A stretch of DNA of 64,000 bases, taken from NCBI GenBank assembly GCA_036873135.1, contig JAPTYO010000008.1, forward strand, positions 42,776,819-42,840,818, in the 5' to 3' direction. Made by a program: the position numbers and the translations under genes. The notes below the pieces were generated by a model that was not told the DNA's origin, ran no database searches, and was given only the letters and a program-made list of their open reading frames with translations. Origin of the DNA: Clarkia xantiana subsp. parviflora (Eukaryota > Streptophyta > Magnoliopsida > Myrtales > Onagraceae). Of the stretch, positions 34,375 to 44,224 are shown in pieces (the stretch's first letter is position 1; every line of letters begins with the position of its first letter).

Positions 34375-34560
34375 TCTATATACAATATAATTCAGAAAAA
34401 ACTTCTAACATGTTGGCAAGTAAGACTTTTGTATAACATTCTCTTTCATATGTGTTAAACTAATGTGTTTTGATTGGTCCATATCATACTTTGATAAGTT
34501 ACATCACTATTCAAATCCACATGGAACTCTATAAAATAAGCAAATAACCACATTTCGTTT
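34375..34560 (+). mobile_element. Candidate Helitron 5' terminus 2
   Basis: TCTATATACAATATAATTC after an A, followed by GTTGGCAAGTAAG, TTCTCTTTCATATGTG and GATTGGTCCATATCAT, parallel to 33173. Either could be the start of the Helitron ending at 52839. Confidence 0.42.
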
Positions 34561-35377
34561 CAGAAGCCGTTTCATTTCCAAGATTGTAAAATAGAGTTTT
34601 GAACCCCATACAATTGAAAAAAAACAAGTTGTTCATCCAAACAATTTGATTTCAAAATTGTTGTAATATTTGGTATGAAAAACTAACATGAAAGTGTAAT
34701 AATATTATATTTTTAAATAAATAATAAAGTAAGAAAAAGAATATAATAGATAAATTATAGTAAATTTATTCTTTAGCTTATATAATTAATAAATAACTAT
34801 AAATTAGTTTCGTAAAATAAAGTCAAAAAAACTATAATACATAAACTATACTAAAATACTGAATATAATTTTTAGTTGATATAATTAAAAAAAACTATAA
34901 ATTAGTTTCGTAAATTTTAAAAACATAAAATATTAAAATTAATAAATATATATTTAAAAAGTAGAATATATATATATATATAATGTTTTTTTTTCATTAT
35001 AAATTTAGTAAATATAAAAGTGAAAAATAAAAGTAAAATTTTGGCCAAAAATATAAAAATAAAATAAATATGTTCATATTTAATTATTTGTTAAAAAAAT
35101 ATGTGCAACAGTTAACAAAATAAAAAATGTTGTCTTTATTGTTATTGATTGACAATATGATTTTTTTTTTGCCAAGACAATATAAGAATTGATAGTTAAG
35201 TAATGAAGGGAATAATTTCCGTTAAAACTAAAATGACATATTCTTCATCATCTACCTCCCTCACTCTGAGTTTCTTCTTAACATCGTCTACTACAACTCC
35301 ATCATCTCTTTGACGTCGCTACCTTACCCGCCTCCGTCGCAACATCATCCCACGCAATCATTTTCTCCGTTGCACAA

Positions 35378-35385
35378 CCTCCGCT
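35378..35385. repeat. Target site duplication of hAT element (CCTCCGCT), left
   Basis: CCTCCGCT; an identical copy lies at 50617-50624. Confidence 0.85.
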
Positions 35386-35398
35386 CAGGCCCGGCCTA

Positions 35399-35403
35399 AG
35401 GCC
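35399..35403. repeat. Target site duplication of element D (AGGCC), left
   Basis: AGGCC before the LTR start TGATGGG; matches 48173-48177. Confidence 0.93.
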
Positions 35404-36110
35404 TGATGGGTTTCGCTACGGCTGTTAGGCCTGTTAACGGCGAGTAAACGGTGAATAGGCCCGCTGGGCCCTAAAAGGAGGTCAAGATGACCAATGCGAA
35501 AGGTCCCGACAGAGGGAGTCCCGATGGTGAAAGGTCCCGACAGAGTCGGTCCCGATAGGCGAGCTGGGCGCTCCCGATGAGATGCCTTTAAGTAGGCCCC
35601 GATGACGAATCCCTGAGAATGTTGGCCCTGTCATGATGACGAGGGGCCCCGAGCAGTGACACAATGAGACAACTCTGGAGTCCCCGATATTGGTCGGGAC
35701 TTGCTATCAGAGGTTGAGGCCGAGATACGCGGAGCGTGGCCGAGATAAGAGAGATCATGGCCTAGATAGGCGGGATCGTGGCCGAGATACGCGGAGCGTG
35801 GCCGAGATAAGCGAGATCATGGCCGAGATAGGCGAGATCGTGGCCGAGATACGCGGAACGCGGGCTAACCACCCCAGCGGTTCTCCAGGTAACTGAGGTA
35901 GCTCTTCGCCTATAAAAGGGCAGAAGTTACCTCATATTGAATACAATTACATACTGAGACTCTTGCTTGCCAGTTTATACGAGATACTCATTTAAGCATC
36001 GGAGAGGGATTCTGGGTCACCGCCCGGTCTATCCCCTCTTGCAGGATTACGTAGCGAAGGAGTTCGGATCGTCGTCAAGACCGTACCGGAGTTCCAACCG
36101 TGATCCAACA
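35404..36110 (+). repeat. Element D 5' LTR (707 bp)
   Basis: TGATGGGTTTCGC...GATCCAACA. TATA box TATAAAAGGG at 35911-35920. It includes a minisatellite of about 20-bp units (GAGATACGCGGAGCGTGGCC and GAGATAAGCGAGATCATGGCC types) at about 35718-35860. Confidence 0.95.
35718..35860. repeat. 20-bp minisatellite in the D LTR
   Basis: Seven or so GCCGAGATA-type units. The 3' LTR (about 47799-47920) has roughly one unit fewer, and the F LTR has its own arrangement. Unit gain and loss accounts for most of the LTR length difference. Confidence 0.85.
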
Positions 36111-36111
36111 T

Positions 36112-36127
36112 TGGCACCGTCTGTGGG
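36112..36127 (+). promoter_or_regulatory. Element D primer-binding site
   Basis: TGGCACCGTCTGTGGG one base after the LTR end; same class as in B, F and H. Confidence 0.85.
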
Positions 36128-36147
36128 AAGCGTGACAAAAAGCTAAT

Positions 36148-38655
36148 ATGACTTCTACTCGTTCAATGGCGGCTGGTAAGCAGAGAAGACAAGGACAATC
36201 TGGTGGTTCCCGTCATCCTGCTGGGACGACTCTGAATTCGCCACCGGACCGTGCTGAGGACCAGAATCTCCCTGCTGAGGTCTCCCGGACAGGGAGGCAC
36301 AACGAAGTCCCCGAAGATGCTTCTCAGCACCAAGAGAATAGGCAGGAGGAGGCTCCTCCAAACACGGATCTGGCGAAGGCTGTGGCGGATGCCATGCCGA
36401 TGTTTTTGGCGGCCGTAGAGGCTCTCTTAGAGAGAAGAGAGGCTGCCAGGAGGCAGGAGGAGGTGCCTCCGCCAGCGGAGGTTCAGAATGTGCAGGAGGC
36501 CCCACCTAGAAGCCAGGACAAGGGTAAGGAGCCCACTCAATCAGAGCGATTTGTGGTCGACGGGCCAGGACCAGTGCAGCATAGGACCATTCCCCTCAAT
36601 GGTCCCATCACCCCTGACCAGGTGGTGAAGATCGTGAACATCTGCATGGGGGAGCAGAAGCTGATGATGTCGGAACTGAGGGATCGATCAACTCATCCCT
36701 TCGTTCCCCGACTAATAGACACCCTCGCCCCGCCAGGGCTGGGTATCCCCACAGTGAAGGAGTATGATGGCGAGGGAGATCCAGTTCGTCATGTCCAGAA
36801 GCACCTCATGGCATGTCTGGGCAGAGCCCAGAACGATGATATCGTGTGTGTACTGTTCCCGAACACACTGGGTGAGAGGGCCCTGACCTGATTCTTCAGC
36901 CTGCCCCCAGGGTGCATCACCTGCTGGGCCGATATGCGCGATCGTTTCATTCAGCAGTACCAGGGTCGTCGGCGTCTCCTGAAGAGTGTGAGGTCCCTAG
37001 CCCAGGTGGTGCAGAGGCCCGACGAATCGCTGGCACATTACTACCGGCGGTATACTGCCAGCGTGGCGGAGATTGACGAGGAGATATCGGAGGGAGAGAC
37101 CATTCGTACCTTCCTGCGGAACCTGACAGCCCCCTATGGTTCCGACCTGATGCACAGCGTGGCTGAGAAGGCTGTGTGGAACATGGAGGCACTGCAGAAG
37201 AGGGTGAAGCAGCAAATCAACGTGCAAGAGTCGAAAATAGCTGCCGGAGAGCTTAATCCTCCAAAGTCGAATAGGGGGAAGCAGTCACTCAAGCCAGTGG
37301 ACGACCATAAGCGGAAGGATAAGTCCGAGGGCAGTCGGACTCGAGGTCGTTCTGATCGAAGGGAGGACAGGCGTCCCCCGAGGAAGGATAAGCGGGAGGA
37401 CTATAGCATCCCTCTGAATAGCTCCATGGCGGAGGTGTTAGCGGTCATGGATCGACAGGGCATCTCTAGGTACCCCCCGAAGAAGGAAGGAGAGTTTATG
37501 GGATCCCGCACCGATCGTTACTGTCGATTCCACCGCGCCAGCGGTCACGACACTAACCATTGTTGGGAGTTGAAGAAGGAGATCGAGAAGCTGATCCAGA
37601 AGGGGAAGCTCAAGGAGTTTGTGGCTGAAAGGCGGTGTCGTTCCCGCTCTCGATCTCGATCGCGGTCCCGTTCCCGATCCCGCGATCGGTCCCCGAAGAA
37701 GAAGAAGTCTGAGCCAAAGTCTTCTGGTGCCCGTAAGGAGAAGCGGGGCACCATCAATGTGATTCACGGAGGATTTGCCGCAGGAGGGGACACCACAGCC
37801 TCTCGGGAGGTTTATGCCTCTAGAATTTCCGCTGCTGTGGTGCTGGGCAAGAGGTCCCGATCCTGGACCTCGAAGGAAGAGATGGTGATTTCCTTTTCAG
37901 CGGAGGACCTGATAGGTGTGGAGAGTCCACACGATGACGCTTTGGTCGTGACCCTGGACGTGGATGGGTACGAGATGAAGCGGATATTGATCGACAGAGG
38001 GAGGTCCTCCGATATTCTGTTTATGGATGCGCTGGAGGCCATGGGGAAAACGAAGAAGGATCTCAAGGAGGTGAGCTTCCCGATGGTCTGGTTCTCTGGT
38101 ATTACCTCTTATCCGCTGGGAATGATCACCTTACCAGTAGAGTTCGGTAGCGGGTGGAAGTCAGAGAGGAGAAATATGGACTTCGTGGTGGTTGAGTCCG
38201 CGGGGACTTACAATGCGATTATCGGGATAACCACCATCAACCCCCTGATGGCAGTTGCTTCGACTGTTCACCAGAAGATGAAGTTCCCGACTGACCACGG
38301 AGTTGGGGAGGTCAAGGGCGACCAGGTGGCTTCCAGGAGGTGCTATGTTAATGCCACCCGACGGAAGAGACGGGAGGCCATGACTATCCTCCAGACCGAT
38401 GCCGATCCCAGAGAGGAGTTTGGGCGTCCCGCCCCCATGGAGGATTTGAAGGAGGTCGAGATTGACGGACCTCAGAGGAAGGTGAAAATCGGGTCCGCCC
38501 TGTCTGAGGATAGGGCCCGAGAATTGATTAAGATGCTGAAGGAGTTCAAAGAGCTGTTTGCTTGGTCCCCGAGTGACATGCCAGGAATCAGCCCCGATGT
38601 GATCGTGCACGAGTTGAAGATTGATCCCGCGATCAAGCCTATCGCGCAGAAATGA
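36148..38655 (+). pseudogene. Element D gag and protease, ending at an RT deletion
   Basis: One frame from the ATG at 36148, 21 bp after the PBS. It is interrupted by TGA at 36889-36891 (a Trp position in B's homologous sequence) and closed by TGA at 38653. A charged N-terminus is followed by a gag domain (residues ~200-330: VKEYDGEGDP, LFPNTLG, DESLAHYYRRY). A zinc-binding-like motif CRFHRASGHDTNHC lies near 37520, and an Arg-Ser repeat tract near 37630-37680. The gag/protease border (INVIHGGFAAGG, near 37755) and the protease follow. The protease active-site motif is altered: LIDRGRSS instead of LIDGGSS. After the GISPDV...PIAQK block, where A enters RT, the sequence jumps to the second RNase H. 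Confidence 0.87.
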
Positions 38656-38680
38656 GGAAAATACTTGGGAAATGTACACG
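38640..38680 (+). other. Deletion junction removing RT and RNase H from element D
   Basis: The AQK codons just before RT (compare A near 1045) are followed within a few bases by ACTTGGGAAATGTACACGGA, which corresponds to the start of the archaeal-type RNase H (compare A near 2347). By that comparison about 1.3 kb is missing. A stop codon (TGA 38653) lies at the junction. Confidence 0.8.
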
Positions 38681-40390
38681 GATGGCTCCTCGAGTTCAGA
38701 TGGATCAGGAGCAGGGTTCGTATTGAGACCACCAGGCGGGGGTGAGCCCCTTTGATATGCTTTGGCCTTAACGTTTAGGGCCACGAACAACGAAGCTGAG
38801 TATGAGGCTCTTATCACAGGCCTGAAAATTGCCAAAGGTACGGGAGTTGCTCACTTGAGAGTGAAGTGTGACGCGGGTCTGATTGTGAATCAAGTCCAGG
38901 GACGATATGGGGCGAAGAGCCCGATGATGAGAAAGTACCTTCGTGAGGTACAAGTCTTGAAGGAGAGCTTCAAAAGTTTCGACATTGAGGCGATCCCGAG
39001 GGAGGAGAACGCGGAAGCAGATGCCTTGAGCAAATTCGCCTTGGGGGCACCCCTGGAGGAAAATTGGAAGGTGCACTTCTTGGAGAAGGTGATCTTGTCG
39101 ACCACCGACCCGTCAGAGGTGTGTGCTATTGAAGCAGGATCAGAGGAGGAACCCACTTGGATGACCCCGATAGTCGCGTATCTGACTACGGGGGCAGTCC
39201 CCGATAATGAAGTGGTAGCTGACAGGATACGTCGGATCGCGGTTAATTACGTGGTACTGGACAATCAGCTATACAAAAAGGGCTGGTTCTCGACTCCTTA
39301 CTTGAAATGTGTGGCTGAGCCCGACACAAGTCGAATCCTGAGGGAGGTGCATGAAGGGGTCGCGGCTTGTCATGAAGGGGCCCGATCCATTATGAGGAAA
39401 GTGCTGAATTTGGGCTATTATTGGCCTACGATGAGCAAGGAGGCGACGGTGTTAGTCCGATCCTGTGACGCGTGCCAGAGGTATGCCCCGAATATCGCGG
39501 CTCCAGCCGCTAATCTGACGTCCATCAAGAGTGCTTGGCCCTTCGCGCAGTGGGGCATCGACTTGGTGGGACCTCTCCCGCAAGCACAAGGTCAGTGTAA
39601 GTATTTGCTTGTGGCTATCGATTATTTTTCGAAATGGATAGAAGTTAAGGCGTTGGCCAAGACGACGGGGAACCAGATCGTCAAGTTTCTTCAGACTCAT
39701 ATTGTATCCAGATACGGGATTTCTAAGGTGGTGATCAGCGATAATGGTCCACCGTTTAATGGGGCTCAAGTGAAGGAGTATTTGGGGGAGTTGAATATCG
39801 AGCATCGGACAGCCTCTGTCCATCATGCTCAGACTAATGGCCAGGTGGAATCAGCCAACAAAATCATGATGGATGGCCTGAAGAAAAGGGTCTATGCCTT
39901 GAAGGGCAAATGGTTGAACGAGCTGGAAAACGTGCTTTGGGCTGTTAGAACGACACCCAAAAGATCAACTGGGGAGACTCCGTTTGGCCTTGTTTATGGC
40001 ACGAAGGCTGTTGCTCCCGTGGAGGTAGCTGTGGCGTCCCATCGGATGAGATATTACGAGCCTTTGACAAATGATGAAATGAGACGTCTGGATTTGGACT
40101 TGCTCGAAGAGAAGAGGCGGGAAGCCGATGAAGTCCAGGCTCGAATGCGTTTGGCGACGGCCAGGTATTACAATCGGCGAGTTAAGTCCCGACAATTCTT
40201 CGTCGGGGAGCTGGTTTGGCGTCGAAACGAATTTACCCTTTTGGATCGGGTCAACAAGATGTCACCAAAATAGGAAAGACCTTACAAGGTCGTGGGGATG
40301 CCAGCTCCGAATGCGTACAAGTTGGAAGACCTCGATGGCAGAGTATTGAAGCATTCTTTCAGTGGCGAACACTTGAAGAAATGTCATGCT
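38656..40390 (+). pseudogene. Element D archaeal-type RNase H remnant and integrase copy 1
   Basis: Starts with MYTDGSSSS near 38672, with a TGA near 38754, then FRATNNEAEYEAL near 38775 and EENAEADALSKFA. Integrase follows with HEGARS/CDAC zinc residues (about 39350-39475) and first Asp in WGIDLVGP near 39555. The second Asp is in DNGPPF near 39742 and Glu in GQVES near 39841, with 35 residues between them. A TAG at 40271-40273 falls exactly at the Trp of the C-terminal KWEGPYKV motif, so the GPY/F module is cut off. The downstream frame is still readable to 40393. From 39089 onward this sequence is duplicated at 42491. Confidence 0.87.
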
Positions 40391-40900
40391 TGATGAAAAG
40401 TCGCCTTAAGTGGTGTCCGATGAAAAGTCGCCTTAAGTGGTGCCAGATGAAAAGTCGTCTTAAGTGGTGCCCGATGAAAAATCGCCTTAAGTGGTGCCCG
40501 ATGTAAAATCGCCTTAAGTGGTGTAAGTTATTTATCGTTTGATTCGATGTAAGCAGATTTTGTGCCATAAATAAATAAAGAGGTTGCTTCCAATCAGATT
40601 ATTCTTAGATTTATTCTAAGTGGTTAAGTCGCCTTAAGTGGTGCACGAGAAAAAGTCGCCTTAAGTGGTGCACGAGATTAAGTCGTCTTAAGTGATGCAT
40701 GGTTCTTGGATTTATTCTAAGTGTTGGAAAGTCGCCTTAAGTGGTGCATGATATTAAGTCGCCTTAGGTGATGCAAGTGGTTAAGTCGTCTTAAGTGATG
40801 CGGATTGAATTGCCTTAGTGGGCACGATTAAATCGCCTTACGTGGTGTGGGCTAAATCGTCTTAAGTGATGTGTTGAAAGTCGCTTTGAGAAGTGCAATG
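40391..40900 (+). repeat. 27-bp tandem array in D 3' UTR, copy 1
   Basis: The unit GATGAAAAGTCGCCTTAAGTGGTGC recurs at 40392, 40419, 40446, 40473 and 40500. It continues as degenerate CGCCTTAAGTGGTGCA units to about 40880. The duplicated unit has a shorter version at about 43795-44110. Confidence 0.9.
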
Positions 40901-40997
40901 GAAAATCGGAACTAAGATAGTCTGATATTAATGAGGGCTCAAAGGCCCGAGGATTACAAAATGGGGGAAATTACAAGGACTATAAAGATAAAAGCAT

Positions 40998-42471
40998 TTA
41001 AGCTTGGTCCTTGTTGGCGCCAGCGGGAGCAGGGTCCACAAGATCTGTGGCAGAAGGCTCCACAGGTTCAGCTGCTGGAGGGTCGATTATCGGGGGGTCC
41101 ACCGTCGGAGGATCGGCACTTGGAGGCTCAACCACGTCTTCAACACCCGCGGGAGTGTACCGCTCATCACTCTCCTCCGTGAGGGCGAAGTACCTCCTCG
41201 CGAAGGGAGCGAGAGTTGCAGATTTGTCGAAGTTGATGGCGTCGCCATACTCCAGATGGAGCTCCTCGACTGCATTGAAGAGGGTGTTCTCGACCTCCGC
41301 GGTGCAGAATTTCACCGCGTCAGCTTGGAAGTCCTCCGACCCCCGATAATCTTCTCGGCCCTTGGTCTCAGCAGCGACCAGCTTTGAAGGAACCTCAGCA
41401 ATTTGCTCCTCCAGAGCCTTCTTTTCAAGGACAAGTTTATCCTCAGCAATTCGCCGCTCCTGCCGCTCCCGCTTCAGCAGCCCCTCGAAGTCACAAACCT
41501 GCTTTTGGAGGTCCCGAGTCTTTCGGTCGAGGATGGCCTGCTCCTTGGCCAGTTTTCCCCGCGAAGACTTGGAGGCCGCGAGATCCTCATCAAGCTTGGC
41601 TATGACCGCAGGAGCCCCCTTTGCCCGCTCCTGCTCCAGGGCCTCCTCGAAGGCGATGATGTACCCGAAGCAGCGGTTGATGTCCGCCATCTCCTGCGAA
41701 GGAAGAAAAGTGTCAGCATATGGACAACCTGTCTTATTGATGAAGGAGAGAAAAGTAAGAGTCTTACCTCTATCCGGCGGATAGACATTTCTTGAACATC
41801 CCGGCGGATGTCCTCCCGATCCAAGGAAATCGGATACCTCAGAGTGGGCAGGATTGAGCCTGCTAGCAGATGTGGAGCCAGCTCTGGGTATGCGTCCCCC
41901 TGTCGGAGCGGGACCCCTTGCAGCGTTTGGATCGGGGTCAAGGGTCCTTCTGCGCGGGGTCGAAAACCTTGTAAAAACTCCCGTCGAAGGGGAGAGGAGA
42001 AGGACCGACTCGAGTTGTGGAGGGGCGCGCCTCCGACTCGCCCTGGGCCGGAGAGGGAGTGAAATCATGGATGGGCGACGGCTGTCGCTGTTGTGAAGAA
42101 GGTGAAGGGGGCAGCCCCTTGGAGGTTGGTTTTAGTGGGGACTGCCCCTTCCTCCGACAATGAATCAGGGAGCCACCCTCATCTGTCTCCTCGGAGGAGT
42201 CAGGATTCTCCACCCGACGAAATTGATCGCCGGTCGGGGTCTCTCCAGCCCTAAAATGTGGTGCACCTGCTGAAGGAGGCGCCCCTGCTGAAAGTGGTGC
42301 CCCCACTAAAGCTCCAGCACCCGACGGAGTTCCCGAGTGACCTGCACCTAGAGGACGAGAGGCTTCAGAAACATAGTCAGGAAGTTGGTTAGGGCCCTTA
42401 CACCAAACGACGCGCCGAGAAACATATTGATCTTTCCTGTGGAAGTTGTAGTAGCCCGCCTTCAGGACACG
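40998..42471 (-). pseudogene. Element D antisense gene copy 1 (N-terminus missing)
   Basis: Read right to left from the duplication joint. A fragment (about 42471-41945) has YYNFHRKDQYVSRRVVWC and a Pro/Ser-rich linker. A short exon ends at a GTAAGA donor near 41768. The final exon begins after acceptor CTTCGCAG (near 41696) with MADINRCFGY, then a long coiled coil rich in Glu, Lys and Ala, then an Asp/Pro repeat tail (SADPPTVDPPIIDPP). The N-terminal Transposase_28-like domain and promoter are absent because the duplication ended at 42471. Its final exon is open here, whereas copy 2 carries a frameshift. Confidence 0.72.
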
Positions 42472-42490
42472 AGGAGTTTCCCCTCGGAGG

Positions 42491-43795
42491 GTGATCTTGT
42501 CGACCACCGACCCGTCGGAGGTGTGTGCTATTGAAGCAGGATCAGAGGAGGAACCCACTTGGATGACCCCGATAGTCGCGTACCTGACTACGGGGGCAGT
42601 CCCCGATAATGAAGTGGTAGCTGACAGGATACGTCGGATCGCGGTTAATTACGTGGTACTGGACAATCAGCTATACAAAAAGGGTTGGTTCTCGACTCCC
42701 TACTTGAAATGTGTGGCTGAGCCCTACACAAATCGAATCCTGAGGGAGGTGCATGAAGGGGTCGCGGCTTGTCATGAAGGGGCCCGATCCATTATGAGGA
42801 AAGTTCTGAATTTGGGCTATTATTGGCCTACGATGAGCAAGGAGGCGACGGCGTTGGTCCAATCCTGTGACGCGTGCCAGAGGTATGCCCCGAATATCGT
42901 GGCTCCGGCCGCTAATCTGACGTCCATCAAGAGTGCTTGGCCCTTCGCGCAGTGGGGTATCGACTTGGTGGGACCTCTCCCGCAGGCACAAGGTCAGTGT
43001 AAGTATTTGCTTGTGGCTATCGATTATTTTTCGAAATGGATAGAAGCTAAGGCATTGGCCAAGACGACCGGGAACCAGATCGTCAAGTTTCTCCAGACTC
43101 ACATTGTATCCAGATACGGGATTCCTAAGGTGGTGATCAGCGATAATGGTCCACCGTTTAACGCGGCTCAAGTGAATGAGTATCTGGAGGAGTTGAATAT
43201 CGAGCATCGGACAGCCTCTGTCCATCATGCTCAGACTAATGGCCAGGTGGAGTCAGCCAACAAAATCGTGATGGATGGCCTGAAGAAAAGGGTCTATGCC
43301 TTGAAGGGCAAATGGCTGAACGAGCTGGAAAATGTGCTTTGGGCTGTTAGAACGACACCCAAACGATCAATTGGGGAGACTCCGTTTGGCCTTGTTTATG
43401 GCACGGAGGCTGTTGCTCCCTTGGAGGTAGCTGTGGCGTCCCATCGGATGAGATATTACGAGCCTTTGACAAATGATGAAATGAGACATCTGGATTTGGA
43501 CTTGCTCGAAGAGAAGATGCGGGAAGCCGATGAAGTCCAGGCTCGAATGCGTTTGGCGACGGCCAGGTATTACAATCGGCGAGTTAAGTACCGACAATTC
43601 TTCGTCGGGGAGCTGGTTTGGCGTCGAAACGAATTTACCCTTTTGGATCGGATCAACAAGATGTCACCAAAATGGGAAGGACCTTACAAGGTCGTGGGGA
43701 TGCCAGCTCCGAATGCGTACAAGTTGGAAGACCTCGATGGCAGAGTATTGAAGCATTCTTTCAGTGGCGAACACTTGAAGAAATGTCATGCTTGA
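42491..43795 (+). CDS. Element D integrase copy 2 (open frame, N-terminally truncated)
   Basis: About 434 residues, open to 43795. Zinc residues HEGARS/CDAC (about 42750-42875); first Asp in WGIDLVGP near 42957; second Asp in DNGPPF near 43144; Glu in GQVES near 43243, with D,D(35)E spacing. The C-terminal KWEGPYKV motif is intact near 43672, unlike copy 1. The frame begins inside the region between RNase H and integrase, so there is no natural start codon or upstream protease-RT frame. Expression could only occur by read-through or from another transcript. It is the only integrase in the window without an internal stop. Confidence 0.85.
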   Translation: MILSTTDPSEVCAIEAGSEEEPTWMTPIVAYLTTGAVPDNEVVADRIRRIAVNYVVLDNQLYKKGWFSTPYLKCVAEPYTNRILREVHEGVAACHEGARSIMRKVLNLGYYWPTMSKEATALVQSCDACQRYAPNIVAPAANLTSIKSAWPFAQWGIDLVGPLPQAQGQCKYLLVAIDYFSKWIEAKALAKTTGNQIVKFLQTHIVSRYGIPKVVISDNGPPFNAAQVNEYLEELNIEHRTASVHHAQTNGQVESANKIVMDGLKKRVYALKGKWLNELENVLWAVRTTPKRSIGETPFGLVYGTEAVAPLEVAVASHRMRYYEPLTNDEMRHLDLDLLEEKMREADEVQARMRLATARYYNRRVKYRQFFVGELVWRRNEFTLLDRINKMSPKWEGPYKVVGMPAPNAYKLEDLDGRVLKHSFSGEHLKKCHA

Positions 43796-44160
43796 TGAAA
43801 AGTCGCCTTAAGTGGTGCCCGATGAAAAGTCGCCTTGAGTGGTGCACGAGGAAAAGTCGCTTTAAGTGGTGCACGAGAAAAAGTCGCCTTAAGTGGTGCA
43901 CGAGATTAAGTTGTCTTAAGTGATGCATGGTTCTTGGATTTATTCTAAGTGTTGGAAAGTCGCCTTAAGTGGTGCATGATATTAAGTCGCCTTAGGTGGT
44001 GCAAGTGGTTAAGTCGTCTTAAGTGATGCGGATTGAATTGCCTTAGTTGGCACGATTAAATCGCCTTAAGTGGTGTGGGCTAAATCGTCTTAAGTGATGT
44101 GTTGAAAGTCGCTTTGAGAAGTGCAATGGAAAATCGGAACTAAGATAGTCTGATATTAAT
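43796..44160 (+). repeat. 27-bp-type tandem array in D 3' UTR, copy 2
   Basis: GTCGCCTTAAGTGGTGC(C/A) units at about 43800-44110, shorter than in copy 1 and otherwise the same sequence order. Confidence 0.85.
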
Positions 44161-44224
44161 GAGGGCTCAAAGGCCCGAGGATTTCAAAATGAGGAAAAAT
44201 ACAAGGACTCTAAAGATAAAGCGT

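Larger units (their letters stand above)
32777..35385. other. AT-rich DNA with no gene, left arm of the presumed Helitron
   Basis: Very AT-rich and without coding potential. It holds a (TA)n microsatellite (32949-33010), two related candidate Helitron 5' termini (33173 and 34375), and a C/T-rich stretch (35225-35385) just before the hAT element. Confidence 0.55.
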
